Assembly (NCBI RefSeq): GCF_900078315.1
Contig: NZ_FKBS01000014.1
Location: 742,802 to 806,801 of the forward strand
Length of the DNA: 64,000 nucleotides
DNA from: Bordetella ansorpii
GTDB taxonomy: Bacteria; Pseudomonadota; Gammaproteobacteria; Burkholderiales; Burkholderiaceae_B
Direction of reading: 5' to 3'
Shown here: positions 42,507 to 51,313 of the stretch, one piece after another
Layout: each line of letters begins with the position of its first letter
How positions within the stretch are numbered: the stretch's first letter is position 1
The notes under the pieces: generated by a model
What the model saw: only the letters and a program-made list of their open reading frames with translations
Told to the model about the DNA's origin: nothing
The model's database searches: none
Position numbers and translations under genes: made by a program

Positions 42507-43718
42507 ATGGAACTGTCAACCAAGCTAGAGATCCTGGCCGACGCGGCGAAGTACGATGCGTCGTGCGCCAGCAGCGGGGCGCCCAAGCGGGATTCGCGGG
42601 GGCGCGAGGGGCTGGGCGCCAGCACGGGCGCGGGCATCTGCCACAGCTTCACGCCCGATGGCCGGTGCGTGTCGCTGCTGAAGATCCTGCTGACCAACTT
42701 CTGCCAGTACGACTGCCAATATTGTGTCAACCGGCGCTCCAGCAACGTGCCGCGCGCGCGGTTCCAGCCGCGCGAGGTCGTCGACCTCACGCTGGATTTC
42801 TACCGCCGCAACTACATCGACGGGCTGTTCCTCAGCTCGGGCATCATCCGCAGCGCCGACTACACCATGGAGCAACTGGTGCGGGTGGCGCGCACGCTGC
42901 GCGAAGACCATCTGTTTCGCGGCTATATCCACCTGAAGACCATTCCCGATGCCGACCCGCGCCTGGTCGACCTGGCGGGGCAGTACGCGGACCGCCTCAG
43001 CGTCAACATCGAGCTGCCCACCGACCGCGGCCTGAAGCGGCTGGCGCCCGAGAAAAGCGTGCACACCATCAAGCGCGCCATGGGCGCGATCCGCCTGGCG
43101 CAGGAAGTGGCCCAGGAAGAGAAGCGCAAGCGCGCGCCGGCGGGACAAAGCACGCAGATGATCGTGGGCGCCGACCAGGCCGACGACCGCACCATCCTGC
43201 AGACCTCGCAGTCGCTGTACGGCGCATACAAGCTCAAGCGCGTGTATTACTCGGCCTTCAGCCCCATCCCCGACAGTCCGTCGTCCGTGCCCGCGCAGGC
43301 CCCGCCGCTGCTGCGCGAGCATCGGCTGTATCAGGCCGACTTCCTCATGCGCGGCTATGGCTTCCAGGCCGAAGAGCTGTTCCAGACGAAAGGTGACCTA
43401 CCCTTGGATATCGATCCCAAACTTGCGTGGGCGCTGGCCAACCGCCAGGCGTTCCCGGTGGATCTGAACCGCGCGCCGCTGCGTCTGATCGCGCGGGTGC
43501 CGGGTATCGGCATGCGCAACGCGCAGCGGCTGGTCGAGTTGCGCCGCCTGCGCGCCATCCGCTATCAAGACCTGATCCTGCTGCGCTGCGCGATCGAGAA
43601 GGTCAAGCGCTTCATCGTGGCGCAAGACTACCGGCCCAGCCTGGCCGAGCCGCCGTCCGAACAATTGCGGCGTGCATTGGCGCCTTTGCCCGCGCCGCAG
43701 CAACTGTCGTTGTTGTAA
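42507..43718 (+). CDS. Putative DNA modification/repair radical SAM protein
   Basis: A 403-residue radical SAM enzyme. The [4Fe-4S] motif is Cys66-x3-Cys70-x2-Cys73 (NFCQYDCQYC), in a barrel with LSSGIIRSADYTMEQLV. Near the C-terminus a helix-hairpin-helix-like DNA-binding segment occurs (LIARVPGIGMRNAQRLVELRRLRAIRYQDL). The family is known to pair with UdgX/DUF4130 genes, as here, but its substrate is unestablished. Expression is probably LexA-controlled from the SOS box just upstream. The start is set by position after the box; an earlier in-frame ATG lies upstream of the promoter. Confidence 0.9.
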   Translation: MELSTKLEILADAAKYDASCASSGAPKRDSRGREGLGASTGAGICHSFTPDGRCVSLLKILLTNFCQYDCQYCVNRRSSNVPRARFQPREVVDLTLDFYRRNYIDGLFLSSGIIRSADYTMEQLVRVARTLREDHLFRGYIHLKTIPDADPRLVDLAGQYADRLSVNIELPTDRGLKRLAPEKSVHTIKRAMGAIRLAQEVAQEEKRKRAPAGQSTQMIVGADQADDRTILQTSQSLYGAYKLKRVYYSAFSPIPDSPSSVPAQAPPLLREHRLYQADFLMRGYGFQAEELFQTKGDLPLDIDPKLAWALANRQAFPVDLNRAPLRLIARVPGIGMRNAQRLVELRRLRAIRYQDLILLRCAIEKVKRFIVAQDYRPSLAEPPSEQLRRALAPLPAPQQLSLL

Positions 43719-43731
43719 GAGGGGCTACAAA

Positions 43732-45399
43732 ATGGGCTCTGCATCGGTACTGGTCGTGCGAGGCGGCTACGCGGATTGGCGCAGGCAGGCCCTGCATGCC
43801 CTGGCCGCAGGGTGGCCGCCCGATGCCATCACCTGGACGGAACATGCGAACGATGCCGTCGCCGAACAGATGACGTTGGACTATGCGGCCGCCGAAGCAC
43901 AGGTTGCCGAGCCTGCGCCAGGTTGTGGCGCTGTCCCGCAGGTACGCATCTCCAAAGACCTGGCCGAGTTGCTGCGCGATGCCGCGCTATTCCGTTCGTC
44001 GCGCCGCTGGGCATTCCTGTACCGCGTGCTGTGGCGCTGGCAGCAGGGCGACCGCGCCGTGGCCTCGGCCGCCGACGAGGACGGCGCGCAACTGAACCTG
44101 ATGGCCAAGGCGGTGCGCCGCGCCAGGCACGACATGCTCGCCTACGTGCGCTTTCATCGCCGCGAGGGTGCGGCCATGCCCGAGTACCTGTCCTGGTACG
44201 AGCCCGATCACGACGTGCTGGCCGATGCCGCCGAGCATTTCGCCAAGCGCATGGGCACGTCGTCCTGGTGCATCGGCACACCGCAGGGCGCGGCCTTGTG
44301 GGATGGGCACGCCTTGCACCTGACCGGCACGCCGCCCGATGCCGACGCCATGCGCGCGGGGGCGCAGCACGACCGGATCGAGCCGCTTTGGCTGGTCTAC
44401 TACAAAAGCATTTTCAATCCCGCCCGCCTGAACGAAACCGCCCTGCAGCAGCGCATGCCGGTCCGCTTCTGGAAGGGGCTGCCCGAAGGGCCGCTGATTC
44501 CCGGCATGATTGCCGAGGCCCGCCACGGCGCCCGCCGCGTGGGACAGACCGGCACGGTGGGCGAGATGCGCGGCAAGCCGATCGCCATGAATGCCGGGGC
44601 CGCGCAACCCGTGCGCGCCGCGCCGACCTCGCTGGATCAATGTCGCCGCTGCGAACTGTGGCGCCATGCCACGCAGGCCGTGGCGGGCGAAGGGCCGGAT
44701 ACGGCTCGCCTGATGGTGATCGGCGAACAGCCCGGCGACCAGGAAGACCTGGCCGGGCGGGCCTTCGCCGGGCCGGCGGGGCAGGTGCTGGACGAGGCCT
44801 TGCGCCGTGCGGGCGTGCCGCGCGACGGCCTGTTCCTGACCAATGCCGTGAAGCATTTCAAATGGATCGAGCGCGGCACGCGGCGCATGCACAAGACGCC
44901 CGCGCAACGCGAGGTCGACGCCTGTTCGCATTGGCTGCATCAAGAGCTGGCGCGCGTGCGGCCGGCGGTCATCGTCACCCTGGGGGCGACGGCACTGAGC
45001 GCGGTGTTGGGGCGTGGCGCCAGCCTGCAGCAGTATTTGCACCAGCCCGTGCGCGTCGGAGAGGCATGGTTGCTGGCCACGTGGCATCCGTCCTATGCGC
45101 TCAGGGTGGACGGAGACGAGGCGCGCGATGACGTACGAGAGGCGATCGCCGCTACGTTGGCGCAGGGGTGGCAACTGGCTCATTCAGAGGAAACCGCCGT
45201 CGCACGCGCCGCTATTCGCCCAACTGCGCGTGCTTCTCTTTCACGGCCGTCCGCAAATGGCTGCCCATCATCTTCGAGGCCGCTTCCAGCTTGCCCGCCA
45301 GCAACAGGTCGATCAGCGCCAAGTGCTCCTGGCAACGCCGCAGGGACTGCTTGCGATCCACGGCCTTGCGGTACTCCATCAGGCGGCGGATGCGATTGA
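43732..45399 (+). CDS. DUF4130 - UdgX fusion, uracil-DNA-binding repair protein
   Basis: A 555-residue two-domain protein. Residues about 1-270 match the DUF4130 putative repair domain (RWAFLYRVLWRW, YYKSIFNPARLNE). Residues about 300-495 are a UdgX-type family 4-like uracil glycosylase: Cys-rich LDQCRRCELW, active loop GEQPGDQEDLAGRAFAGPAGQVLD, and RGTRRMHKTP containing His387, the residue that forms a covalent bond with uracil-DNA in characterised UdgX. AGAGGGG precedes the ATG, 13 bp after the radical-SAM stop, so both share the SOS promoter. The last about 60 residues are Ser/Arg/Pro-rich and antisense to the GntR gene, beyond the normal family end. Confidence 0.9.
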   Translation: MGSASVLVVRGGYADWRRQALHALAAGWPPDAITWTEHANDAVAEQMTLDYAAAEAQVAEPAPGCGAVPQVRISKDLAELLRDAALFRSSRRWAFLYRVLWRWQQGDRAVASAADEDGAQLNLMAKAVRRARHDMLAYVRFHRREGAAMPEYLSWYEPDHDVLADAAEHFAKRMGTSSWCIGTPQGAALWDGHALHLTGTPPDADAMRAGAQHDRIEPLWLVYYKSIFNPARLNETALQQRMPVRFWKGLPEGPLIPGMIAEARHGARRVGQTGTVGEMRGKPIAMNAGAAQPVRAAPTSLDQCRRCELWRHATQAVAGEGPDTARLMVIGEQPGDQEDLAGRAFAGPAGQVLDEALRRAGVPRDGLFLTNAVKHFKWIERGTRRMHKTPAQREVDACSHWLHQELARVRPAVIVTLGATALSAVLGRGASLQQYLHQPVRVGEAWLLATWHPSYALRVDGDEARDDVREAIAATLAQGWQLAHSEETAVARAAIRPTARASLSRPSANGCPSSSRPLPACPPATGRSAPSAPGNAAGTACDPRPCGTPSGGGCD

Positions 45400-46090
45400 T
45401 GCGGCGCAGGGAATCCAGGATGAACCTGTTGCCCGAGCACGCCGCGATGGTTTCGTGCAGGCGGGTGTTGGCGTCGAAGATCTGCGCGGGCGACACCGTG
45501 TCGATGCCGCCGTTCACCAGCGCTTCCTGCTCGTGCCGGCATTGCGTCAGGCCCGCCACGTCCACCTCGAAATCGGGCTCCAGGATGGCGGCCGGCTCGA
45601 CCATGAGCCGGTAGCGGTAGCTTTGCGCGTAGGCCACCGACGACGTCATGGCCTCGGTGAACTCCCAGCCGTGGCCGGGCAGCCGCGCCATCCAGCCTTC
45701 GTTGGAGATGCGCCGCAGGATGTCCGTCAGTTGGCTGCGCGTGATGGCGTAGCGGCGCATCAGCTCGTTCTCGGACACGCGGTTCGGCAGATCGCCGTCC
45801 AGTCGTTCCTGCGCGATGCGCAGATAGATGGCCTCGTCCGGCGATGGCGCCGCCGCCTGCTCGGGCTGCGCCTGCAACGCGCCTTCTCCCACCACGAAAC
45901 CGCCTTCGGGATGCGGGTCGATCAGCGCCTGGTCGGCCAACTGCCGCAGGGCTGTGCGCACGGGCGAACGCGAGACGCGCAGGGCCTCGGCCAGGCTGCG
46001 TTCGGACAGGCGCGTACCGACCGGCAGGGCCTGGGTGTTGATGCGCTGGAGGATGTCCGCCGCGAGTTGGGATTGCAGGGTCTGTGGCAT
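45212..46090 (-). CDS. GntR-family regulator with an apparent second winged helix
   Basis: A 292-residue regulator. The N-terminal GntR winged helix (about 1-72) has LPVGTRLSERSLAEALRVSRSPVRTALRQLADQALI. A second helix-turn-helix-like region follows (about 95-142, ENELMRRYAITRSQLTDILRRISNEGWMARLPGHGWEF), then an FCD-type helical effector domain (EPDFEVD, HEQEALV, RLHETIAACSGN, RCQEHLALIDLLLAG). Such FCD proteins sense organic acids. Its 3' end overlaps the UdgX frame for 188 bp on the opposite strand. It is inserted between two DNA-repair units; its target is not evident. Confidence 0.87.
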   Translation of the reverse strand: MPQTLQSQLAADILQRINTQALPVGTRLSERSLAEALRVSRSPVRTALRQLADQALIDPHPEGGFVVGEGALQAQPEQAAAPSPDEAIYLRIAQERLDGDLPNRVSENELMRRYAITRSQLTDILRRISNEGWMARLPGHGWEFTEAMTSSVAYAQSYRYRLMVEPAAILEPDFEVDVAGLTQCRHEQEALVNGGIDTVSPAQIFDANTRLHETIAACSGNRFILDSLRRINRIRRLMEYRKAVDRKQSLRRCQEHLALIDLLLAGKLEAASKMMGSHLRTAVKEKHAQLGE

Positions 46091-46263
46091 GCGCCGAAGG
46101 AGAGGAAAAAGCTTTCGTATGGTAGCGCAGGCCTAGTCGAATCCAGCGTCTCTTCCTGGCTGCCGGACACCTCTGCGGCACGGGCACGGAGCTTGCTGCC
46201 GCAGGGTATAACTCAGCGTAGCGATACCGCGCACCGCCGCAGGAGCCAGCCATATCCGACCTC

Positions 46264-47250
46264 GTGCAACTCCGCCCCGAAGGCCTGTACTGCCCCGCGG
46301 GCCAGTTCTACATCGACCCCTGGCGTCCGGTGGAGACGGCGGTCATCACGCATGGCCACGGCGATCACGCCCGGTCGGGCATGGGGCGCTATCACACCAG
46401 CGCCGAGGGCCTGCCCATCCTGCAATGGCGGCTGGGCGAGCAGGACTACCGGGTGCACGCCTACGGCGAGGCCTTCACGCTGGGCGAGGCGCGCGTGTCG
46501 CTGCATCCGGCAGGACACGTGCTGGGCTCCGCGCAGATCCGCATCGAGGCCGAAGGGCGGGTATGGGTCGTGTCGGGCGACTACAAGCGACAGCCCGATC
46601 CCACCTGCAGTCCGTTCGAGGTGGTGCCCTGCGACACCTTCATCACCGAAGCCACTTTCGGCCTGCCCATCTACCGCTGGCCCAGCGCCGCCGATGTTGC
46701 GCGTGACATCGCGCAGTGGCGCGACCATTGCGCCGCGCGCGGCGAGGCCGCCATCCTGTACTGCTATGCGCTGGGCAAGGCGCAGCGCGTGCTGGCGGAA
46801 CTGAAGCCTTTTCTGGACCGGCCGGTATATCTGCACGGCGCCATCGCCGCGGGCGTGGATGTCTACCGGCAGGCGGGCATCGTCATGGCGGATACGCGGC
46901 TGGTCAGCGAGGTGGATGACGCGCCCGCGGGCTTCGCCGGTGAACTGATCCTGGCGCCGCCCTCGGCCGCCGGCAGCGCCTGGCTGCGGCGCTTCCGGCG
47001 CGCGCAGCATGGCTTCGCCTCGGGCTGGATGCGGCTGCGCGGCAACCGGCGCCGCCGCAACATGGACCGGGGCTTCGTCGTGTCCGATCATGCCGATTGG
47101 CCCGACCTGCTGCGCACCATTCGCGAGACCGGCGCCTCGCGCGTGATCGCCACGCATGGCGATACCCAGGCGCTGGTGCGCATGCTGAACGACAGCGGCG
47201 TGGCCGCAGAGACCCTGGCCACGCAGTATGGCGACGAGGAACAGGCATGA
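46264..47250 (+). CDS. Ligase-associated DNA exonuclease (metallo-beta-lactamase fold)
   Basis: A 328-residue MBL/beta-CASP nuclease, first gene of a four-gene repair operon. Metal motif THGHGDHA, then HPAGHVLGSAQI, VVSGDYKRQ, ITEATFG and VVSDHADW are all present. Relatives, studied in Pseudomonas putida, are 3'-processing nucleases tied to the Lhr helicase and DNA ligase. The coordinate given uses a GTG, but AGGAG at 46241-46245 is ideally spaced for an ATA codon at 46252 in the same frame (reading ISDLVQLRPEGLYC), where homologues usually have a Met; see findings. It overlaps the ligase gene by ATGA. Confidence 0.9.
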   Translation: MQLRPEGLYCPAGQFYIDPWRPVETAVITHGHGDHARSGMGRYHTSAEGLPILQWRLGEQDYRVHAYGEAFTLGEARVSLHPAGHVLGSAQIRIEAEGRVWVVSGDYKRQPDPTCSPFEVVPCDTFITEATFGLPIYRWPSAADVARDIAQWRDHCAARGEAAILYCYALGKAQRVLAELKPFLDRPVYLHGAIAAGVDVYRQAGIVMADTRLVSEVDDAPAGFAGELILAPPSAAGSAWLRRFRRAQHGFASGWMRLRGNRRRRNMDRGFVVSDHADWPDLLRTIRETGASRVIATHGDTQALVRMLNDSGVAAETLATQYGDEEQA

Positions 47251-48851
47251 AGCGTTTCGCCGCCTTGTACCAGGAGCTGGACCGCAGCACCGCCACGCTG
47301 GACAAGCGCGCGGCGCTGGTGGCGTACTTCCGCGACGCGCCACCGCGCGACGCGGTGTGGGCGCTATACCTGCTGGCCGGCGGCAAGATCACCAGCGCGC
47401 GGCGCAAGATCGCGGGCGTGGGCGAGCTGCGCGCCTGGGCTTCCGAGGCGTCCGGCACGCCATCCTGGCTGGTGGACGCCTGCTACGACCAGGTGGGCGA
47501 CCTGGCCGAGACGCTGGCGCTGCTGATGCCCGATCCCGAGCATCCCGCGCCGGATCGCGGCCTGGCGGACTGGATCGAGGAAATCCTGGTGCCGGTGGCC
47601 AACCGCGACGAGGGCGAACGCCGCGAGGTCATCGTGACCGCGTGGCGCGGCCTGCCGTTTGCCGAACGCCTGGTGTTCAACAAGCTGCTGACGGGCGCAT
47701 TGCGCGTGGGCGTGTCGCAGCGCATGGTGCAGCAGGCGCTGGCCGAGATGTCGGGCGTGCCCATCGCGCGCATCGCGCAGCGCATGCTGGGGGCGTGGAC
47801 GCCCAGCCCGGCGTTTCTGCTGGCCTTGCTGAGCACCGAGGAATTGCCTGGCGACAGGCAGCAGCCTTATCCGTTCTTCCTGGCCTCGCCCCTGGAGAAC
47901 GACCCCGCCAGCCTGGGCCCCATCGGCGACTGGCAGCTGGAGTGGAAGTGGGACGGCATCCGCGCCCAGTTGATCCGCCGCCGCGGCGAGATCGCCGTGT
48001 GGTCGCGCGGCGAGGAACGCCTGGATGGCCGGTTCCCCGAAGTCGAGGCCGCGGCGGCCGCGTTGAGCGTGGATTGCGTGCTGGACGGCGAGCTGCTGGC
48101 CTGGGAGGAGAACGGTACCGGGCCGATGGCCTTCTCTGCCTTGCAGACGCGTATCCAGCGCCTGAAGCCCGGTCCCAAATGGCTGGCCGAGGCGCCCGTG
48201 CGCATGCTGGTCTATGACCTGCTGGAACTGCAGGGGGAAGATCTGCGCGAACTGCCGCAGGCCGAGCGGCGCGCGCGCTTGCAGGCCTTGCTGGCCACGC
48301 ATCCGGATCCCCGTCTATGTCCATCGCCTCTGGTGAAGCCCGCTTCCTGGGAAGAGGCGGCGGTGTTGCGCGAGGAGTCGCGCGAGCGGGGCGTGGAAGG
48401 CTTCATGCTCAAGCGCGCCGGTGCGCCTTATCAGAGCGGCCGGCGGCGTGGCGACTGGTGGAAGTGGAAGATCGATCCGCTGACCATCGACGCCGTGCTG
48501 CTGTATGCGCAGGCGGGGCATGGCCGGCGCAGCACCCTGTACACCGACTACACCTTCGGCGTCTGGCAGGACGATGCGCTGGTGCCCATCGCCAAGGCGT
48601 ACTCGGGCCTGGACGACAAGGAGATCCTGGAGCTGGACCGCTGGCTGCGCGCCCATACGCGCGAACGCTTCGGGCCGGTGCGCTCGGTCGAGCCGGTGCA
48701 GGTGTTCGAGCTGGGTTTCGAGGGCGTCAACCTCTCCAAGCGGCACAAGTCCGGCGTGGCGGTGCGGTTTCCGCGCATCCTGCGCTGGCGGCGCGACAAG
48801 CCGGCGGCCGAGGCGGACCGGCTCGATGCCTTGAAGGCCCTGGCGCGATGA
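47247..48851 (+). CDS. ATP-dependent DNA ligase
   Basis: A 534-residue ATP-dependent ligase. Adenylation Lys234 lies in motif I, EWKWDGIRAQ, followed by the motif at WSRGEERL, VLDGELLAW (motif IV region), EGFMLKRAGAPY and DWWKWKIDP (motif V). The N-terminal about 200 residues form the DNA-binding domain of LIG1/LigB-like enzymes. No LigD primase or phosphoesterase module is fused. It overlaps both the exonuclease and helicase genes by ATGA, so the three are translationally coupled. It seals nicks, presumably after processing by its operon partners. Confidence 0.93.
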   Translation: MKRFAALYQELDRSTATLDKRAALVAYFRDAPPRDAVWALYLLAGGKITSARRKIAGVGELRAWASEASGTPSWLVDACYDQVGDLAETLALLMPDPEHPAPDRGLADWIEEILVPVANRDEGERREVIVTAWRGLPFAERLVFNKLLTGALRVGVSQRMVQQALAEMSGVPIARIAQRMLGAWTPSPAFLLALLSTEELPGDRQQPYPFFLASPLENDPASLGPIGDWQLEWKWDGIRAQLIRRRGEIAVWSRGEERLDGRFPEVEAAAAALSVDCVLDGELLAWEENGTGPMAFSALQTRIQRLKPGPKWLAEAPVRMLVYDLLELQGEDLRELPQAERRARLQALLATHPDPRLCPSPLVKPASWEEAAVLREESRERGVEGFMLKRAGAPYQSGRRRGDWWKWKIDPLTIDAVLLYAQAGHGRRSTLYTDYTFGVWQDDALVPIAKAYSGLDDKEILELDRWLRAHTRERFGPVRSVEPVQVFELGFEGVNLSKRHKSGVAVRFPRILRWRRDKPAAEADRLDALKALAR

Positions 48852-51313
48852 GGGCGCCCAAGCGCGGCTGGGACGCGCCCCTGGCCAACCTGTTTGCCGG
48901 CCGCGGCTGGAAGGCCGCGCCGTTCCAGCGCGAGACCTGGCGGCGCTACCTGGCGGGCGAGTCGGGCCTGCTGCACACGCCCACCGGGAGCGGCAAGACG
49001 TTGGCCGCGTTCGGCGGCCCCTTGCTGCAGGCGCTGGCCGATCCCGAGACGGCGGCGTCCTCGGCGGGGCACGGTCCGCGCGTGCTGTGGGTGACGCCCT
49101 TGCGCGCCCTGGCGGCCGATACCACCCAGGCCCTGGCGCAGACGGTGCAGGAGCTGGGCGTGCCCTGGACGATGGCCTTGCGCACCGGCGACGCCAGCGC
49201 CCGCGACAAGCGCCTGGCCCGGCAGGGCAAGGCCGACGTGCTGGTGATCACGCCCGAATCGCTGGCCTTGCTGCTGTCTTATGCCGATGCCTCGCAGCGG
49301 TTTCGGGCGCTGCGCTGCGTCGTGGTCGACGAATGGCACGAACTGCTGGGCAACAAGCGCGGCGTGTTGCTGCAACTGTGTCTGGCGCGGCTGCGCCGCC
49401 TGTCGCCGGATACGCGGACATGGGGCCTGTCGGCCACGCTGGGCAACCTGGATGAAGCGCGCGCGGTGCTGCTGCCGCATGTGGCGGAGGCCGCCATGGT
49501 GTCCGGCGCGCCGCCGCGCAAGGTCACGGTGTCCACCCTGATGCCGCAGGGCGGGCGTGCGTTGCCGTGGGCGGGGCACCTGGGCCTGTCGCAACTGGCC
49601 GACGTGTTCGAGCGCCTGTTCCAGGTGCGCGCCAGCCTGCTGTTCACCAACACGCGCGCGCAGGCCGAGCTGTGGCACCGCGCGCTGGAATCGATCTGGC
49701 CGGAAGACCCGGCCACGCTGGCGCTGCATCATGGTTCGCTGGATCCGAGGCTGCGCGCCACGGTGGAGAACGGCTTGCGCGACGGCAGTGTGCGCTGCGT
49801 CGTGGCCACGTCCAGCCTGGACCTGGGCGTGGACTTTCCGGCGGTGGACCAGGTGCTGCAGATCGGCAGCCCCAAGGGCGTGGCCCGGCTGTTGCAACGC
49901 GCGGGGCGGGCCAGGCATCGGCCCGGCGAATCCGGCCATGTGATCTGCGTGCCGGCGCAGGCGCTGGAACTGATCGAGTACGCCGCCGCCCGCCAGGCCA
50001 TCGCGCGGGGCGAGATCGAATCGCGGCCGCCGCCGCGCGGCAGCCTGGACGTGCTGGCGCAGCATGCCGTCACGCTGGCGCTGGGCGGGGGCTTCGAGGC
50101 CGACGCCTTGTACGACGAGGTGCGCGGCACGCATGCCTATGCGGCGCTGGATCCGGGCGCGTGGCAGGCTGTGCTGGATTTCATCGTGCAGGGCGGCAAC
50201 GCGCTGTCGAACTATCCCGAGTTTCGCCGCGTGCTGCGCGACGAGGATGGGGTCTACCGCGTGCACGACCGCCGCATCGCGCTGCGCCATCGGCTGTCCA
50301 TCGGCACCATCACCTCGGATGGCGCGGTGTCGGTGAAGTACCTGCGGGGCGGCGGGCTGGGATCGGTGGAAGAGGGTTTTCTTGCCCGGTTGCGGCCGGG
50401 CGACCGTTTCCAGTTCGCGGGGCGCACGCTGCAACTGGTGCGGCTGGAAGGCATGACGGCTTACGTGCGCAGGGCGAAAGGGGGCGATGGCCCGGTGGCG
50501 ACCTGGCAGGGCGGACGCATGCCCTTGTCCACGCAACTGGGGCGCGAGGTGGAGGGCCTGTACGCGCATCCGGGCAGCCATCCCGAGATGCGCGCGGTGG
50601 CGCCGCTGCTGCGTATCCAGGCCGAGGCCAGCGCGCTGCCCGATACGGGCCGGCTGGTGGCCGAGCGGATCGCCACGCGGCGGGGCATGCACCTGTTCCT
50701 GTTTCCATTCTCGGGCCGCGCCGTGCACGAAGGCATGGCCGCGGTGATGGCGCTGCGGTGGGGGCGGATGCAGGCCAATACGTTCTCGTACACCGTGAAC
50801 GACTACGGCCTGATGCTGACGCTGGCCGAGCCCGCCGAACTGGACGAGGCCTTGCTGCGCCGCCTGCTGGACCCGCGGGGCATGGAGGACGACCTGCGCG
50901 ACGGCGTGAACCTGGGCGAACTGGCGCGCCGGCAGTTCCGCGAGATCGCGCGCGTGGCCGGCCTGCTGGTGCCGTCGATGCCCGGCCGCGAGATGAAGTC
51001 GCTGCGCCAGGTGCAGGCGTCCAGCGGCCTGCTGTACGACGTGCTGCGCCGCTACGACCCCGGCCACGTGCTGCTGGCGCAGGCGGAACGCGAGGTGTTC
51101 GAGCTGCAACTGGAAGCGCCGCGCCTGCTGGCCGCGTTGCGGGATTGCCAGGCGCGCGCGCTGGCGCTGTGCGCGCCGCGCGCGTTGACGCCCCTGTCGT
51201 TTCCGCTGTGGACGGAAAGCCTGCGCGGCCAGCTGAGCACCGAGACCTGGCAGGCGCGCGTGAAGCGCGCCGCCGAGCAACTGGAGAAACGTTATGCGCG
51301 AATCGCGGGATGA
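48848..51313 (+). CDS. Ligase-associated DEXH-box DNA helicase (Lhr-like)
   Basis: An 821-residue superfamily 2 helicase of the Lhr-Core type. Walker A TPTGSGKT (Lys50), motif Ia TPLRALAADT, motif II DEWH, motif III SATLG, motif IV region LLFTNTRAQAE and motif VI LQRAGRARHRPG are present. Beyond about residue 430 lie the winged helix and Lhr-specific domain. Lhr enzymes are 3'-to-5' DNA/RNA-hybrid helicases. It overlaps the ligase start/stop by 4 bp and the phosphoesterase gene by 20 bp. Confidence 0.93.
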   Translation: MRAPKRGWDAPLANLFAGRGWKAAPFQRETWRRYLAGESGLLHTPTGSGKTLAAFGGPLLQALADPETAASSAGHGPRVLWVTPLRALAADTTQALAQTVQELGVPWTMALRTGDASARDKRLARQGKADVLVITPESLALLLSYADASQRFRALRCVVVDEWHELLGNKRGVLLQLCLARLRRLSPDTRTWGLSATLGNLDEARAVLLPHVAEAAMVSGAPPRKVTVSTLMPQGGRALPWAGHLGLSQLADVFERLFQVRASLLFTNTRAQAELWHRALESIWPEDPATLALHHGSLDPRLRATVENGLRDGSVRCVVATSSLDLGVDFPAVDQVLQIGSPKGVARLLQRAGRARHRPGESGHVICVPAQALELIEYAAARQAIARGEIESRPPPRGSLDVLAQHAVTLALGGGFEADALYDEVRGTHAYAALDPGAWQAVLDFIVQGGNALSNYPEFRRVLRDEDGVYRVHDRRIALRHRLSIGTITSDGAVSVKYLRGGGLGSVEEGFLARLRPGDRFQFAGRTLQLVRLEGMTAYVRRAKGGDGPVATWQGGRMPLSTQLGREVEGLYAHPGSHPEMRAVAPLLRIQAEASALPDTGRLVAERIATRRGMHLFLFPFSGRAVHEGMAAVMALRWGRMQANTFSYTVNDYGLMLTLAEPAELDEALLRRLLDPRGMEDDLRDGVNLGELARRQFREIARVAGLLVPSMPGREMKSLRQVQASSGLLYDVLRRYDPGHVLLAQAEREVFELQLEAPRLLAALRDCQARALALCAPRALTPLSFPLWTESLRGQLSTETWQARVKRAAEQLEKRYARIAG

